Below, one piece after another: positions 53,426 to 63,055 of a stretch of DNA of 64,000 nucleotides. The stretch is from the NCBI RefSeq assembly GCF_963678635.1, contig NC_087070.1, positions 18,263,318 to 18,327,317 of the forward strand. The letters run 5' to 3'. The stretch comes from Symsagittifera roscoffensis. Lineage: Eukaryota; Xenacoelomorpha; Acoela; Convolutidae. The notes below the pieces were generated by a model that made no database searches, had not been told where the DNA came from, and saw only the letters and a program-made list of their open reading frames with translations. The stretch's first letter is position 1, and each line of letters begins with the position of its first letter. A program made the translations under genes and the position numbers.

Positions 53426-56400
53426 GTTTGGAGCACCCCCACGGGTTTTCCGGTCACGTTTTGTCTCTCGTGATCGCTTGTGTTCTCGCTTTCCAACTTC
53501 AAAAGCTCTTCTCCCCAGATTTCACTCAAGTCATCTCTCAACCCTTTCGGTACTGTCTCTCTGATTTTCCTCAACAACTTGTGCGAGTGATGCGATACCC
53601 GAGCCAACCTCACACACTTGGGCACTGAGAAGGCCTTGTCCACCAATACCCTCTGGCTGGATGCTTCCACCATCGCCATGTGCAGTGGGTAGTGGCTTCC
53701 GCACAAGTTGGCCATCATTGACCCTATCAGGGATTTTGCGTTCAATGGCAGGCCATAAGCTTCGCTCATGGGAAACCCCATTTCCGCCTCGAGACCAACC
53801 TTCCAGCTCCGGATGTGTTTTTGAGTCACCTGCAACACCCCAGGCCATGATTCTACGCTCAACGCCGTCACTAAATGGTGTTCAGACTCTAGCCTCTCCA
53901 GTGACTGTAGACTACACATTCTCGAGAAGAATCCGAGAGCTGTCGCTATATTCACCGTAGTTCTCGCGTAACACTCCGCAACTATTTGCACTTCACTTTT
54001 CTCCCTTTCCGTGATTTCTTCAAACCAAGTAACCAGATCTTCTTTTTGAAAGGACAGTATCCTGACACATGATCGACCATCGCAGGTGTGCTCTCCATTC
54101 CCACATGTCGAATCCAGACAGCTGCCCGGCTCCATCTTCTTTGCTGACCCGAGATTGTTCGTCTTTCCTCCTGACTCCTGCATCTGAGGTAAGATTAGTT
54201 TGTGCACCACACTCAACTTTGCCAAATCTTCATCTTCCGTTGGGGCTAACCTCACTCGCTCGGTGGTTTCCTCGATCAGACTCGCGTGGGGATGTGGGCA
54301 CCAGGAGGGTCTTAGTAACTTCCATACCACTCCCAAGTTCGTGATCAACAAGCCATTGCCATCACCCATGTTCACTTCAACTCTCTTGTTCGAGCGCGGT
54401 ATGCTCACCACTTGTGGTGTTTTCTCAAGAATCAGGCCCAGGCTCGGCCTCTCTTTCTCCACCGCGTCTATTTCCACTATTCTTTCTGTCCAAAACTTCA
54501 GTAGCTCCGCTACCTCGTGGTTCCTGTGAGCACCTCCAGTTTCTGAGTCTAGGAAGGGGTTGTAGGCTATTCCCATCACTCCCGACACGTATTGGTATTC
54601 CCCCTTCTCACTGAGTCTCGAGTACTGCTCTGGCGAGGCCAGGTTACGGTGGACATCATGTTCTTCTTCGAACTTTTTATTATAAAATCTCCGTACCTCG
54701 TCCAGCTTTCTGTGGTTCTCTAGGGATAGTCTGGAACCATCTTCCTTTTCTATTCCAGTACTCTGATATACGTTTAAGATGATCGTTGAGACTCTTTTTT
54801 CCACGGTTTTACTTCCGCTTGCTCTTTGGTGGCACGCCAAGATGGTGCTGTCAGACATCATTGACATTATCCATCTCAAGAAACATGTGGCATCCTTCCT
54901 CCTAGCCAGGCTCAAGCATGAATTATCCCTGGCCACGTGTTGCATCAGTGCTTGATACACATCTAGCTTCTTGCTTCCCAACTTCAACCTGTCATACGAG
55001 GTCAATGTCTCCAACTCTATTCCCACCAGACTCCAGGTGAACATCAATTGTCCTGCGGTTCTAACGAAGGGATTGGCCATCAATGGCGGTGCTGATGAGG
55101 GTGTCCTCATTGCCTCTTCAAAATGATCCTTCAACAAGTTCTGCCAGGACCTCTTCAGCTGATTCGCCAATTCTATCTTGTTAACCTCAGCCTTTTGCTG
55201 GGTGGCCCAATTGCGTCGTTTGCGAGCTACTACACTGTCCAACTTCTTCAAGCAGTCTTCCATTTCCTTCAATGTCTCGAGGGCCACCCACCATGGCCGG
55301 GAGGTGTTCCTCGTCTTGTTCCTCTCCAGTGGATCACTCGTCATTTGCTTCCCCGTGGCCTGGTGTGCCTTCGAGACCCATTCCTTTCCGACATCCACTT
55401 CCCATGTCTGCCCGTTCATTGAACCTCTCTTCACGTTTACCTTCTGGGGCTTGAAGTCTTCCTCCGATGTCGAACTGGTGGAAGCCTCTATTTCCCTCTC
55501 TACTTCGAGTGGTCTTCTGAGCTCCGTGTTGCTCTTGTATGCCGCCGTCTTGCATCGAGCCAAAACCATGGGCGCCGTCTCTCTTAAGTTTCCTTCCGAG
55601 ACAGCATCCACTGAAGGACTACCCAATCCCTCCATTTCTCTCTTCCTCTTGCGAGTCTTCACATCTCTGCTTGAGGGTGTTGTGGTTATCATCACTGATT
55701 CGACCTCTCTGTCTATCTCCAACCCTTCCAACTCTTGCCTCCCCCCTGCTCGAGCCTTAAGGATATTAGTACTTTTAATCATATTACTAGTCCCAACCTT
55801 ATCCCCTTTTGTATCATCAACTAATTTATCTACAGTTTTTTGTTTCAGAGTAGAGCTGTCTTCACATTTTTCTTCTCTAGTCTTCGATCGTGAATTCCTC
55901 AGCTCTATCAGCTTGTTCAGCAGCTCTTTTCTCGCCTTCTCATCCAGGCCTGTTCCTATCAGAAGCGGTTCTCCAAACTTCACAACTGTGTCCCACAGTT
56001 CCTCCTTGAATTTGTCCAGCGTCGTCTCGCCGCCCACTTCTTGATTGAATTCCTTCAAGAACTCCTGCCAAGCATCGTTCTTCAGAGACCCCAGGAACAT
56101 GTCCCTATTTCCTTCGAAAGTATTCTTTTCCCTTTCATCCGAGCTCAAGAGTATCATCCCCATATTGGAGGTCTCGCTCGCCAATGGCAATTCCAGATTC
56201 TTCCGAGGAGACGGGGTCATAGGTGGAGTGGCAGTATCTGCCCAATTCTCCTCGCTCAAGTCTTTCAACAGCTCTTGAGTGGTGAGTTCCTCCCCTGATG
56301 GTCTCGGTTCAGGCGTATTCCCCACTTCCATGTCCTCACCGGCTTCGCTGAGAGTTTCATCCATACTCTCTTCTTCTGACTCATTTCTTCTTCTCTCGAG

Positions 56401-56676
56401 AATTCTTTTGAACTGGTCCTCCACGGGTCCACTCCTCTTGTCTCCAGGTGTATCCACTGACAGTGGTGATGGTGTCGCCGGATCCAATCTCTTCTACTCC
56501 GTCAGGGCCACGTACAGTTGACCTGCAGCATCCAGTTCTTTTCCCTCCTGTCTCATTTCCACCTGTTCTAAGCCATAGGGTGCCCTATATTTTCTTGTTG
56601 CGAATTTCATGTCGTCCACCAACGCAACATGCCCCTCCATCATGATCATCCTGCCATCATCCCATATTGGTAGCAT
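53392..56676 (-). pseudogene. 1.1-kilo-residue protein of unknown function, one amber stop
   Basis: ATG 56676 opens a 60-codon stretch ending in TAG 56494-56496; the same frame continues for 1031 codons from 56487 to 53392. Without the stop it would be about 1,094 residues. Residues 60-480 are highly charged and Ser/Thr/Glu-rich with a nuclear-localisation-like cluster (KTRKRKRE). The second half is more globular and includes a Cys cluster (CLDSTCGNGEHTCDGRSC) that might bind metal. Two CTTGAG motifs flank its start (56680-56685, 56704-56709). No recognised family. Read-through of the amber codon, as in some retroviruses, is possible but unsupported; a simple mutation is equally likely. Confidence 0.6.
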
Positions 56677-56704
56677 ATTCTCAAGTCCCTCCTGCTCAAA
56701 GCTC

Positions 56705-59536
56705 TCAAGACCTTTCGCACCTCATATCCGGGGGCTGCGAGCCTCTCATCTTTTTTGCTTGCGTCGTCCACGAATTTATTTTCGCCTCGCTAGTGTGGAA
56801 GTAAACTGCCGCCGTATAGCCGACGAACAGGGGGTCCCAGCCATGAGTGAAGTACTTCTGCATTTCCTCCGTTGTCATCCTCGCCATTATGGATGGAACT
56901 ACCAAGGGGCTGTTCATTCCCAAGGTCATCCTCCTAACTATAGGGAACTCAGGCATGGTGGCTGGCAGGATTTCTTTCTCCATTATGGCCTCCAGCTCCC
57001 TCTTAACCAGTGCAAAGCTTTCCTTCCAAGCAGGAATCCTCAAGATCTCTCTTCCGTCTGCTGTCAGTAGGTTCAAGTTCCAGAACTTGGGATATGTCTC
57101 GATGGGGCCCTCGCGTTTGCCTCCCATTCTACATTGCATCTGTCCCCTGAAGTTGCACACTATCAACTCGGCATCTTTCACTTTTCCAAAGAGTACCGTA
57201 TTGCTCATTTGTGCCCTGAGCAGCTCATGCTGACACCAATTGAGCGCCGTCCCATCCAGTACGCTGATAAGACTCAAGTGCGTTACAGAGTAACGATACG
57301 TTGTTACCAGGGGATCTGGGAATGCGTACGTTACTGCTGGACCGTAAATGCAGGTTACCACCTCCTCTAGACCCCGGATTATCCCCATCGGGTCCGACCT
57401 CATTGCCAGGCACAGGTCCGTCAACAGAGGCATCCCTCCATTCATCTTCTTCCATTCTTCTCTCGATTTTGGGTTCTTCTCTTCACCCGTCATGTGCCGA
57501 TTCTGCATCATGAGGTATTGCACTAACAACGTCTTCAACCCCGCGGCACACTTGTAGGAGTAGGTTTCGATACTCGAGTGGACTTTTCCCATTGACAGGG
57601 GCTCCCCATATTCCATCAATTGATGAAACGACACCAATTCCCCATGGGTCAAGAGTACTAGTGCCAGATACCCATCAACCCGAAGCGTCTCTACTCCTCG
57701 ACTAAACATGTACGCTGGGCCCATGTTGAACAAATATCTGGGGTAGACCAGATATAAAGCCAAGAGCAGGCTGATGGGCATGCCCAGTTTCTCCTGCATG
57801 AAGGCTCCAAAGATAGTCGCTGTGGTGCCGAACATTCCTGCCATGAATTCTTTCCCCCAGCAAGGACTCAAGAACTTAAGAATCTCATGATCCCTTCTAG
57901 TCCTCAGCTCACCCTCGGCGTGCTCTCTCCAGAACCCTCCAATCGTCACTTCATTGGCGGCCGAGACAAATCTAGCCACCGTCATCTCTTTTACTTCGGC
58001 CAGCTCCAGTTGTTTCTCCAGAAAACTCCAGACTTGTTTCACGAGGTGTGGTGCTTCCTCCCATGTCTTATTCGTGGCGTTCTCCAGCCTTGGTGTCAAA
58101 AATGGCCACCAGCCATTCTCTTGCATCAGACGATATTTCATCGACTCTAATTGTTTCTCCGTGTCGGCCACATTTTTTCTCTCGTTGCTCGGACCTCTAG
58201 ACTTGCCGGTGGAACCTGTGATCTTCACCTCCATGCTCCAAAACCACAAGCTGGCCGTCAATTGGTTTATCGCCGGGTGATCGTCCCCGATGACTGGGCT
58301 GAACTTGAGTTGCCTGGCAAAGTTTGATATCTCTAGCAAGAGCACCTCGTCCAATACGATCAGGATGTCGGCTAATCCGTAAAAGCCCCTCAGTGCATGA
58401 GATATGTCCACCCATGCCGCTGCCAATTCTGACTTGCGGAGCCTCAGGTTCGATGGCTCCAATTCCCGATTGCGGGCTGCCATTAGAATCCGCCATTCGC
58501 TTCCCTCTGCTATTAGGATCAAGACCGCGTACACGAATTGTAGGGCGGGTGGCATATTCGCGTATCCAGGGGATGTGGTGAACACCACCTTCGTCTTGGA
58601 TCCAAATCTCGAGACAACATTCTCTTGCACTTCATTCATCGCTGCGAACAACGTCTGAATGGCTTCCCATATCTTCCTCGATGTCGGTTCATTGCCCTTC
58701 AGCTGCTCAAGAAGTCCCGTCGCGTGCAGATGATAATTCATTCCTGCAAACAATAGCAGCTCAGGCTCACAGGGCATCTCCGACTTTATTGCCACCACTA
58801 GAGTTAACATCTGGTTTAGTTCGGCTCCTGGCAAAGAGTATATCAGAGTCTCCGGCCAGAACAACTTAGGAGACGTTCCTTCGAAGTCTGATCCCGCCAC
58901 AATGACTACCCTCGCAGCAGCTGGATCTGCTCTATCGTAAACTGCCAAGGTTTTGGCCAGCTGGGTGCTCCCACAGGGTTTCCCGTACCTGGGATCTTCC
59001 GCCAATTTCGAGCCTTCGTAAGCGGCATCTGGCAATTCCATTCCCCCCGGATTCAGCAGCTTGTCCACCACCCTCAACTGTGCCGCGGTCGCCAACCTGA
59101 TCCTGGCGATGCTCGTTCGGTGTTTGGGGGGTTCTGCTATGAGTCCAGGTCTCCCCAGCAGCTTAAGAGGTCTGTAGTTGATGGCTTGATCGCTTTCGTG
59201 GGAATTCCGGATCGCTTTCGTGGGAATTCCGGCCAGGTCCGCGGTCTCCATCAGTTTTGTTCTCGAGAAGTGCGCCTCATGAGCTTTCAACCAGTCCACG
59301 CAATGATGTCTGTTTAAGTCTTCGTGCGACACTCGTTCAATAACTAGAGTCTCCGCCAATTCTCGCCTGCGTTCCAAACCCTCTAGGTCCAGTCCTTTCA
59401 CCTTCTCTGGATAACTCAAGCGAGCGGTCTCCATAGGCCTCTTTTCCCGCTTGCTTTCTGCCACTACCACTGAGGATATTGCCGAGCCTGGAGGCGTTGA
59501 TGACGTCACCTCCTCAAACTCCATTGGCGTTGGCAC
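56705..59536 (-). CDS. 943-residue protein with possible second, degenerate SGNH fold
   Basis: An intact frame of 943 codons that starts at GTG inside the overlap with the hydrolase ORF; the first ATG is five codons in. The continuity with the preceding frame suggests it is the C-terminal part of one polyprotein. Residues 211-220 (VIVAGSDFEG) and 260-271 (LLLFAGMNYHLH) have the spacing and hydrophobic context of SGNH blocks I and III, but the nucleophile context is changed, so I infer a catalytically dead copy of the fold. The remainder is mixed helical, with no signal peptide or transmembrane segment. I recognise no other domain. Confidence 0.65.
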   Translation of the reverse strand: MPTPMEFEEVTSSTPPGSAISSVVVAESKREKRPMETARLSYPEKVKGLDLEGLERRRELAETLVIERVSHEDLNRHHCVDWLKAHEAHFSRTKLMETADLAGIPTKAIRNSHESDQAINYRPLKLLGRPGLIAEPPKHRTSIARIRLATAAQLRVVDKLLNPGGMELPDAAYEGSKLAEDPRYGKPCGSTQLAKTLAVYDRADPAAARVVIVAGSDFEGTSPKLFWPETLIYSLPGAELNQMLTLVVAIKSEMPCEPELLLFAGMNYHLHATGLLEQLKGNEPTSRKIWEAIQTLFAAMNEVQENVVSRFGSKTKVVFTTSPGYANMPPALQFVYAVLILIAEGSEWRILMAARNRELEPSNLRLRKSELAAAWVDISHALRGFYGLADILIVLDEVLLLEISNFARQLKFSPVIGDDHPAINQLTASLWFWSMEVKITGSTGKSRGPSNERKNVADTEKQLESMKYRLMQENGWWPFLTPRLENATNKTWEEAPHLVKQVWSFLEKQLELAEVKEMTVARFVSAANEVTIGGFWREHAEGELRTRRDHEILKFLSPCWGKEFMAGMFGTTATIFGAFMQEKLGMPISLLLALYLVYPRYLFNMGPAYMFSRGVETLRVDGYLALVLLTHGELVSFHQLMEYGEPLSMGKVHSSIETYSYKCAAGLKTLLVQYLMMQNRHMTGEEKNPKSREEWKKMNGGMPLLTDLCLAMRSDPMGIIRGLEEVVTCIYGPAVTYAFPDPLVTTYRYSVTHLSLISVLDGTALNWCQHELLRAQMSNTVLFGKVKDAELIVCNFRGQMQCRMGGKREGPIETYPKFWNLNLLTADGREILRIPAWKESFALVKRELEAIMEKEILPATMPEFPIVRRMTLGMNSPLVVPSIMARMTTEEMQKYFTHGWDPLFVGYTAAVYFHTSEAKINSWTTQAKKMRGSQPPDMRCERS

Positions 59537-60269
59537 TCGGCAATCTGGCTTGGTCGCTCCTCGAGCTGTCTCTAGTGTCGACCCTCGGTCCTAAGCGACC
59601 AGACAAGGCCCTCGAGGCAAGGAATGGTGGGTTCGGAGGTGGCCCTAATGTGAATTGGGCCGTCTCTAGCAGATCTGCCTCTAGCGTATTTATGTGTCCT
59701 TGAAAGACGTCATTCAGCCACTCTGCTCCCCTCGGTCTATCGAAGTGGATTCCATCATTGGAGGTGTCCTCAGGGAATCCCGCTTGCTCCATGCGCTCCG
59801 CCACGTCCAACAGTCCGACAGGGAGCACACTCTTCCGGTGGATTTCTCGGATCACCCTGTTTAGGCTCCGCACCTTCTCGTTCATCTCCAAGGCGTGCTG
59901 ATCGAACTTCATGTTATAAGGGACGGTACATACTGTCAACAGGATGGGGTCCATCTGGATCCTCAGCTCCTCAAGAAGGCAGCTCATCTTGTCGTGCAGC
60001 CTCGTTATTTTCCTCGCTTCTCCCCTTGATACATCATTCGTCCCGATCATCAGGGTCACCGTGTACACTTTAGTCATCCCTAGCATCTCAAGCGTTGCCA
60101 ACACCTGTGGCGTGGCAGCTCCAGCGAAACTCAAGATTCCTGTCTGCCAGTGCGATTGGATCCGGGTCAACACCCGCACCAGGCTGTCCCCTATGATTAG
60201 GTGGACCGCGCCTTCTGGCACACGGGGTGGCGCAAGATATCCCTCCTGGCTTTCTGCTCCGCATTCCAA
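59514..60269 (-). CDS. SGNH/GDSL-family hydrolase domain
   Basis: 251 residues from a TTG; there is no ATG near the start, so it is probably expressed as part of a longer product. All four SGNH blocks are present: GDSL at residues 27-30 (nucleophile Ser29), Gly in FAGAATP (48-54), GTND at 76-79 (Asn78), and DGIHF at 172-176 (Asp172, His175). The enzyme should hydrolyse esters, perhaps of lipid or carbohydrate. SGNH esterases are known in some CR1-type LINEs and in Terminon retroelements of rotifers; association with a Ty3 integrase is less familiar. The C-terminal 60 residues are Pro/Arg/Ser-rich. It overlaps the next ORF by 23 bases in another frame. Confidence 0.8.
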   Translation of the reverse strand: MECGAESQEGYLAPPRVPEGAVHLIIGDSLVRVLTRIQSHWQTGILSFAGAATPQVLATLEMLGMTKVYTVTLMIGTNDVSRGEARKITRLHDKMSCLLEELRIQMDPILLTVCTVPYNMKFDQHALEMNEKVRSLNRVIREIHRKSVLPVGLLDVAERMEQAGFPEDTSNDGIHFDRPRGAEWLNDVFQGHINTLEADLLETAQFTLGPPPNPPFLASRALSGRLGPRVDTRDSSRSDQARLPSANANGV

Positions 60270-61645
60270 TCCAGCCGATATGGCCTGTGGTACCCCTTCT
60301 CTGTGTTTTTCTTATAACTCGAGATCACGACGCTCCTGACCGGCTGTTCGTTCCAAGTTGGGGGAAGCTCCGGTCTTGCCGAACTTTCACGACTTTTCTG
60401 CCGCAATTTCTCGCCCAGCTCTTTCAGACGCGATGAGCCGCCGCTCACCTGACTGTCACTCGAGGTCGAGGTTGGGGTATATCCCGGCAGTACCACATCC
60501 ATCAGTGGGCGTATGGGTTGCGTCTCTAAGCTACGCAAGGGGGACGTTGCTTCATTCGGTATCCAGACTTCCAACCCTTCACTCATGTGTTCTCGGGCCT
60601 CGTGGTCAAGGTTGAACCGTCCTCTTGCCCTGGGGGCTTCATCCACTTCCATGCGTGACTCTGGCCTCGAGCCGGTAACCACTCGCTCCTTTGGCCTGGC
60701 TCCCTTCTGTGCATCAAGTTCGCGTTGTCGTTGTTCTATTCTCTCCAACTCCGACTTCAGTTGATCACGATTCGCGGCATTCTCCCGCACCCTTATTTCC
60801 TGCTGATGTTCAGCCTTTAGCATCTCAAGCAGCCTCAGAGTCTGATCTCGTTCGTTGACCGCCTGGTCCCTCTCCAGCTGAACCTTCTCCCGATCCAGCT
60901 TTGCCTGATCCCGATCGAGGTTCGCCTTATTCCTTTCCTTCTGCGTCTTCTCGAGCTCTTTCTTTAGAACACCAAGATCCGGATATGCCTCAGTCGTCTG
61001 TTGTGCTCGCGTCATCGATGGCACCTTACTCGAGCTCTGGCCTGTGGATCTTGCTGATGGCCTATTTGGTAGTGGCAATTATTCTGCGCCATATTCGGTG
61101 TTGTTACTCAGGCCAGGATTTCTTGCCAAATCAAAACCCCTTACTCCTCCATCCACATTCCAAGACAACCATCTGGTCTGTTCCTGATTTGATATTCCCT
61201 CGGTGGTGTAGCCGATCATCAAGACAGCCTCCGTCGCAGACTCCCTGCACTCACCCTGTTCTTCCAATTGGAGGATGGCATTCAGCATTACCGCCATTCT
61301 CTCGTCTATTCGGGTATAATCCAGGTCCCTCAGGCGTCTGTATAGCTCATCGAGAGTAGGCTTCTTTAGGGCCGCGGGCATGGATTTCCAGAACCTGTCT
61401 GCCATTCTCTGTGACTTCGGGATGTATTCGAGTATTAACCAGCTCAAGAATTACCTTACCAGCTCAAGAATTACCCAACTCAAGAATTCTCTAGAAATGT
61501 TCCCTTGCAAATACTTGCTGCAGGTGTCGTTTATGGCGAGTTCAATCAAGATTTCTCTTTCTGTCTCTCGCTTGAGTATAGTTGGATTTTCAACTTTGTT
61601 TTTCAAACTTGATCTGAAAACAGAAACCATATTAAGACTTAACAT
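60197..61645 (-). pseudogene. gag-like/coiled-coil protein with two in-frame stops
   Basis: One frame runs from ATG 61645 to 60197 with TAA at 61451-61453 and TAA at 61079-61081. The first part is helical, with REILIELAI, then a WLILEYIPK-type block and further helices, which looks like a capsid domain. After the second stop an almost perfect charged coiled coil follows (about 60990-60690, repeated KLDREKVQLERDQ-type heptads), then a Pro/Ser-rich linker. A duplicated stretch of about 36 bases at 61451-61489 supplies the first stop. The frame overlaps the hydrolase ORF by 73 bases, and the continuity of the text implies that both were once one protein. Role in particle formation is inferred. 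Confidence 0.6.
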
Positions 61646-61939
61646 GTCATGTTCCTAACCTAGAGACCCCCCTTTTACCAGTATGGTTAAAACTTTATCA
61701 TTTTCATTCCACTTAAAACAATTCAATTGGAATTTCCTTAAAAGAATGCAGATTCATTTTATGTTTTAGCACCATTAATTCTTTTAAAATTCAATTGTCA
61801 TGCCAATCACGTCTTAAGATCCCTTTACCTGTGCCGCACCCCAGTACCTAACTCAAGACTCCTCCCTCACGCCCAACTCGAGACTCCGTGTCCCCAACTC
61901 AGGCGATGCTCAAGTAGTATTTCTTGTGCAGATACACCA
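61646..61939 (-). other. spacer between ORFs
   Basis: About 295 bp, AT-rich in its middle. On the minus strand it contains AAAAGGGGGG (about 61664-61675), a purine tract like those before LTRs, 20-30 bases ahead of the ATG at 61645, and CTTGAG or CTCGAG motifs near 61852 and 61877. Confidence 0.5.
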
Positions 61940-63055
61940 TTATCTCAGTTTCCGCGAATTCCCTAGGATAGCGTACAATTCCCTCGAGCTCAGTTTGCCC
62001 CTGTTTGGGTCATACACCGGCATTGAGACCTCCGCTATTCCTCTTTCAATCATGAAGTCTCGTAGTCTTGTTAGTGCCAACATCACGTGTTCGGGATCAA
62101 TTGTGTTCCTGTCATTGACCCTCGTCACTAGGAAGCACAGATATTTGCCCGGGACTTGTGCTACTGACGGTGGAAGCGCTGCCATCCCTCCCAGTCCTGG
62201 TCTCTGTCTGAACAGAAACTCTACGTTCTGGTACTCTCTTTTGAAGTCAGCTTCCAATCTTGATTTGAAACTCATGTCCGCCGTGATGCAGATCGCGCTA
62301 GTCCTGTTTGACAGGATGAAGTCGCTATCCGTTATCATGATGTTCTCCGAGTACTCATTGGGTATTTCAAATTTCGTTTTGAAATTCCGACCTATGGTAG
62401 GCTCTGGCTCTTCTTCTTCCAGTTCCAATTCGCTTGTTTCTCTCACTTCCTTGAGCTTCTTTATCATCAAATTTTCGGTGTGGGTAAGTCCTACCCCCAC
62501 TCCCCGGACAAAAATATTTATCGACGTCCCCGTCGATGTTGTCGGGCCTGAATTGTCCGCAGGAATTTCCAGTGGCCTATCTGTTGCCGTCCATCCGAAA
62601 AGAGGGTCCTCTGTCTTCCTATAATTTGCCGATGACACGTCGACTTGTTGAATGCTTTGTCCTTCGTGGTTCTCGTCTTTGACATCGCGCATCCACTCTA
62701 GTATCCTCAAGTTCGTTTTCTCCCTCCTCTCTCTCTCACTCTGTTCGAGATCCGTCTCCAATTCTGGCGTCGAGTAGTCTTCCTGTGGATAATGTCCACT
62801 ATCGTCGATGACCTGCCATTCCTCTTCGGCTTCCAGTTTGCCTGCACTCAGTAGTTCCTCGCCCAATTTGTCTGGCTGTATCTTATCGATCAAGAAGTCA
62901 TCCCCGTATCTGTTGTACCTCATGCCGGTCCGTTTACGATTGCCAGTCCTGGTTCCCGGTGGTATTGGTCGATCTGGCTCCATCCACTTCGGCACCTCAT
63001 CTTGCCCCGGGTCGTTCCAGTCTTCTTCTACAAACGATCCTGCTTCAGACTCCAC
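61940..63055 (-). CDS. macrodomain-like protein, probable C-terminal extension of Pol
   Basis: 371 residues with no good ATG at the start (the frame begins at a GTG inside the overlap), so a frameshift or fusion with integrase is likely. Residues 1-230 are acidic and probably disordered. Residues about 240-371 read like a macrodomain of the TARG1/C6orf130 type: a strand plus ICITADMS, a helix LEADFKREY, a strand KYLCFLVTRV, a helix LALTRLRDF and a strand VSMPVYDP. The next frame, from about 61938 to 61899, adds a final hydrophobic strand, so a second frame change sits at the stop. Macrodomains bind ADP-ribose. The glycine-rich loop is not clearly conserved, so activity is uncertain. Confidence 0.6.
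   Translation of the reverse strand: MESEAGSFVEEDWNDPGQDEVPKWMEPDRPIPPGTRTGNRKRTGMRYNRYGDDFLIDKIQPDKLGEELLSAGKLEAEEEWQVIDDSGHYPQEDYSTPELETDLEQSERERREKTNLRILEWMRDVKDENHEGQSIQQVDVSSANYRKTEDPLFGWTATDRPLEIPADNSGPTTSTGTSINIFVRGVGVGLTHTENLMIKKLKEVRETSELELEEEEPEPTIGRNFKTKFEIPNEYSENIMITDSDFILSNRTSAICITADMSFKSRLEADFKREYQNVEFLFRQRPGLGGMAALPPSVAQVPGKYLCFLVTRVNDRNTIDPEHVMLALTRLRDFMIERGIAEVSMPVYDPNRGKLSSRELYAILGNSRKLR

Noticed and set aside
55178-56044. 288-codon plus-strand open frame
   Set aside because: Antisense to the charged N-terminal half of the 1031-residue protein; Ser/Leu-rich text mirrors the opposite strand. No ATG-supported family.
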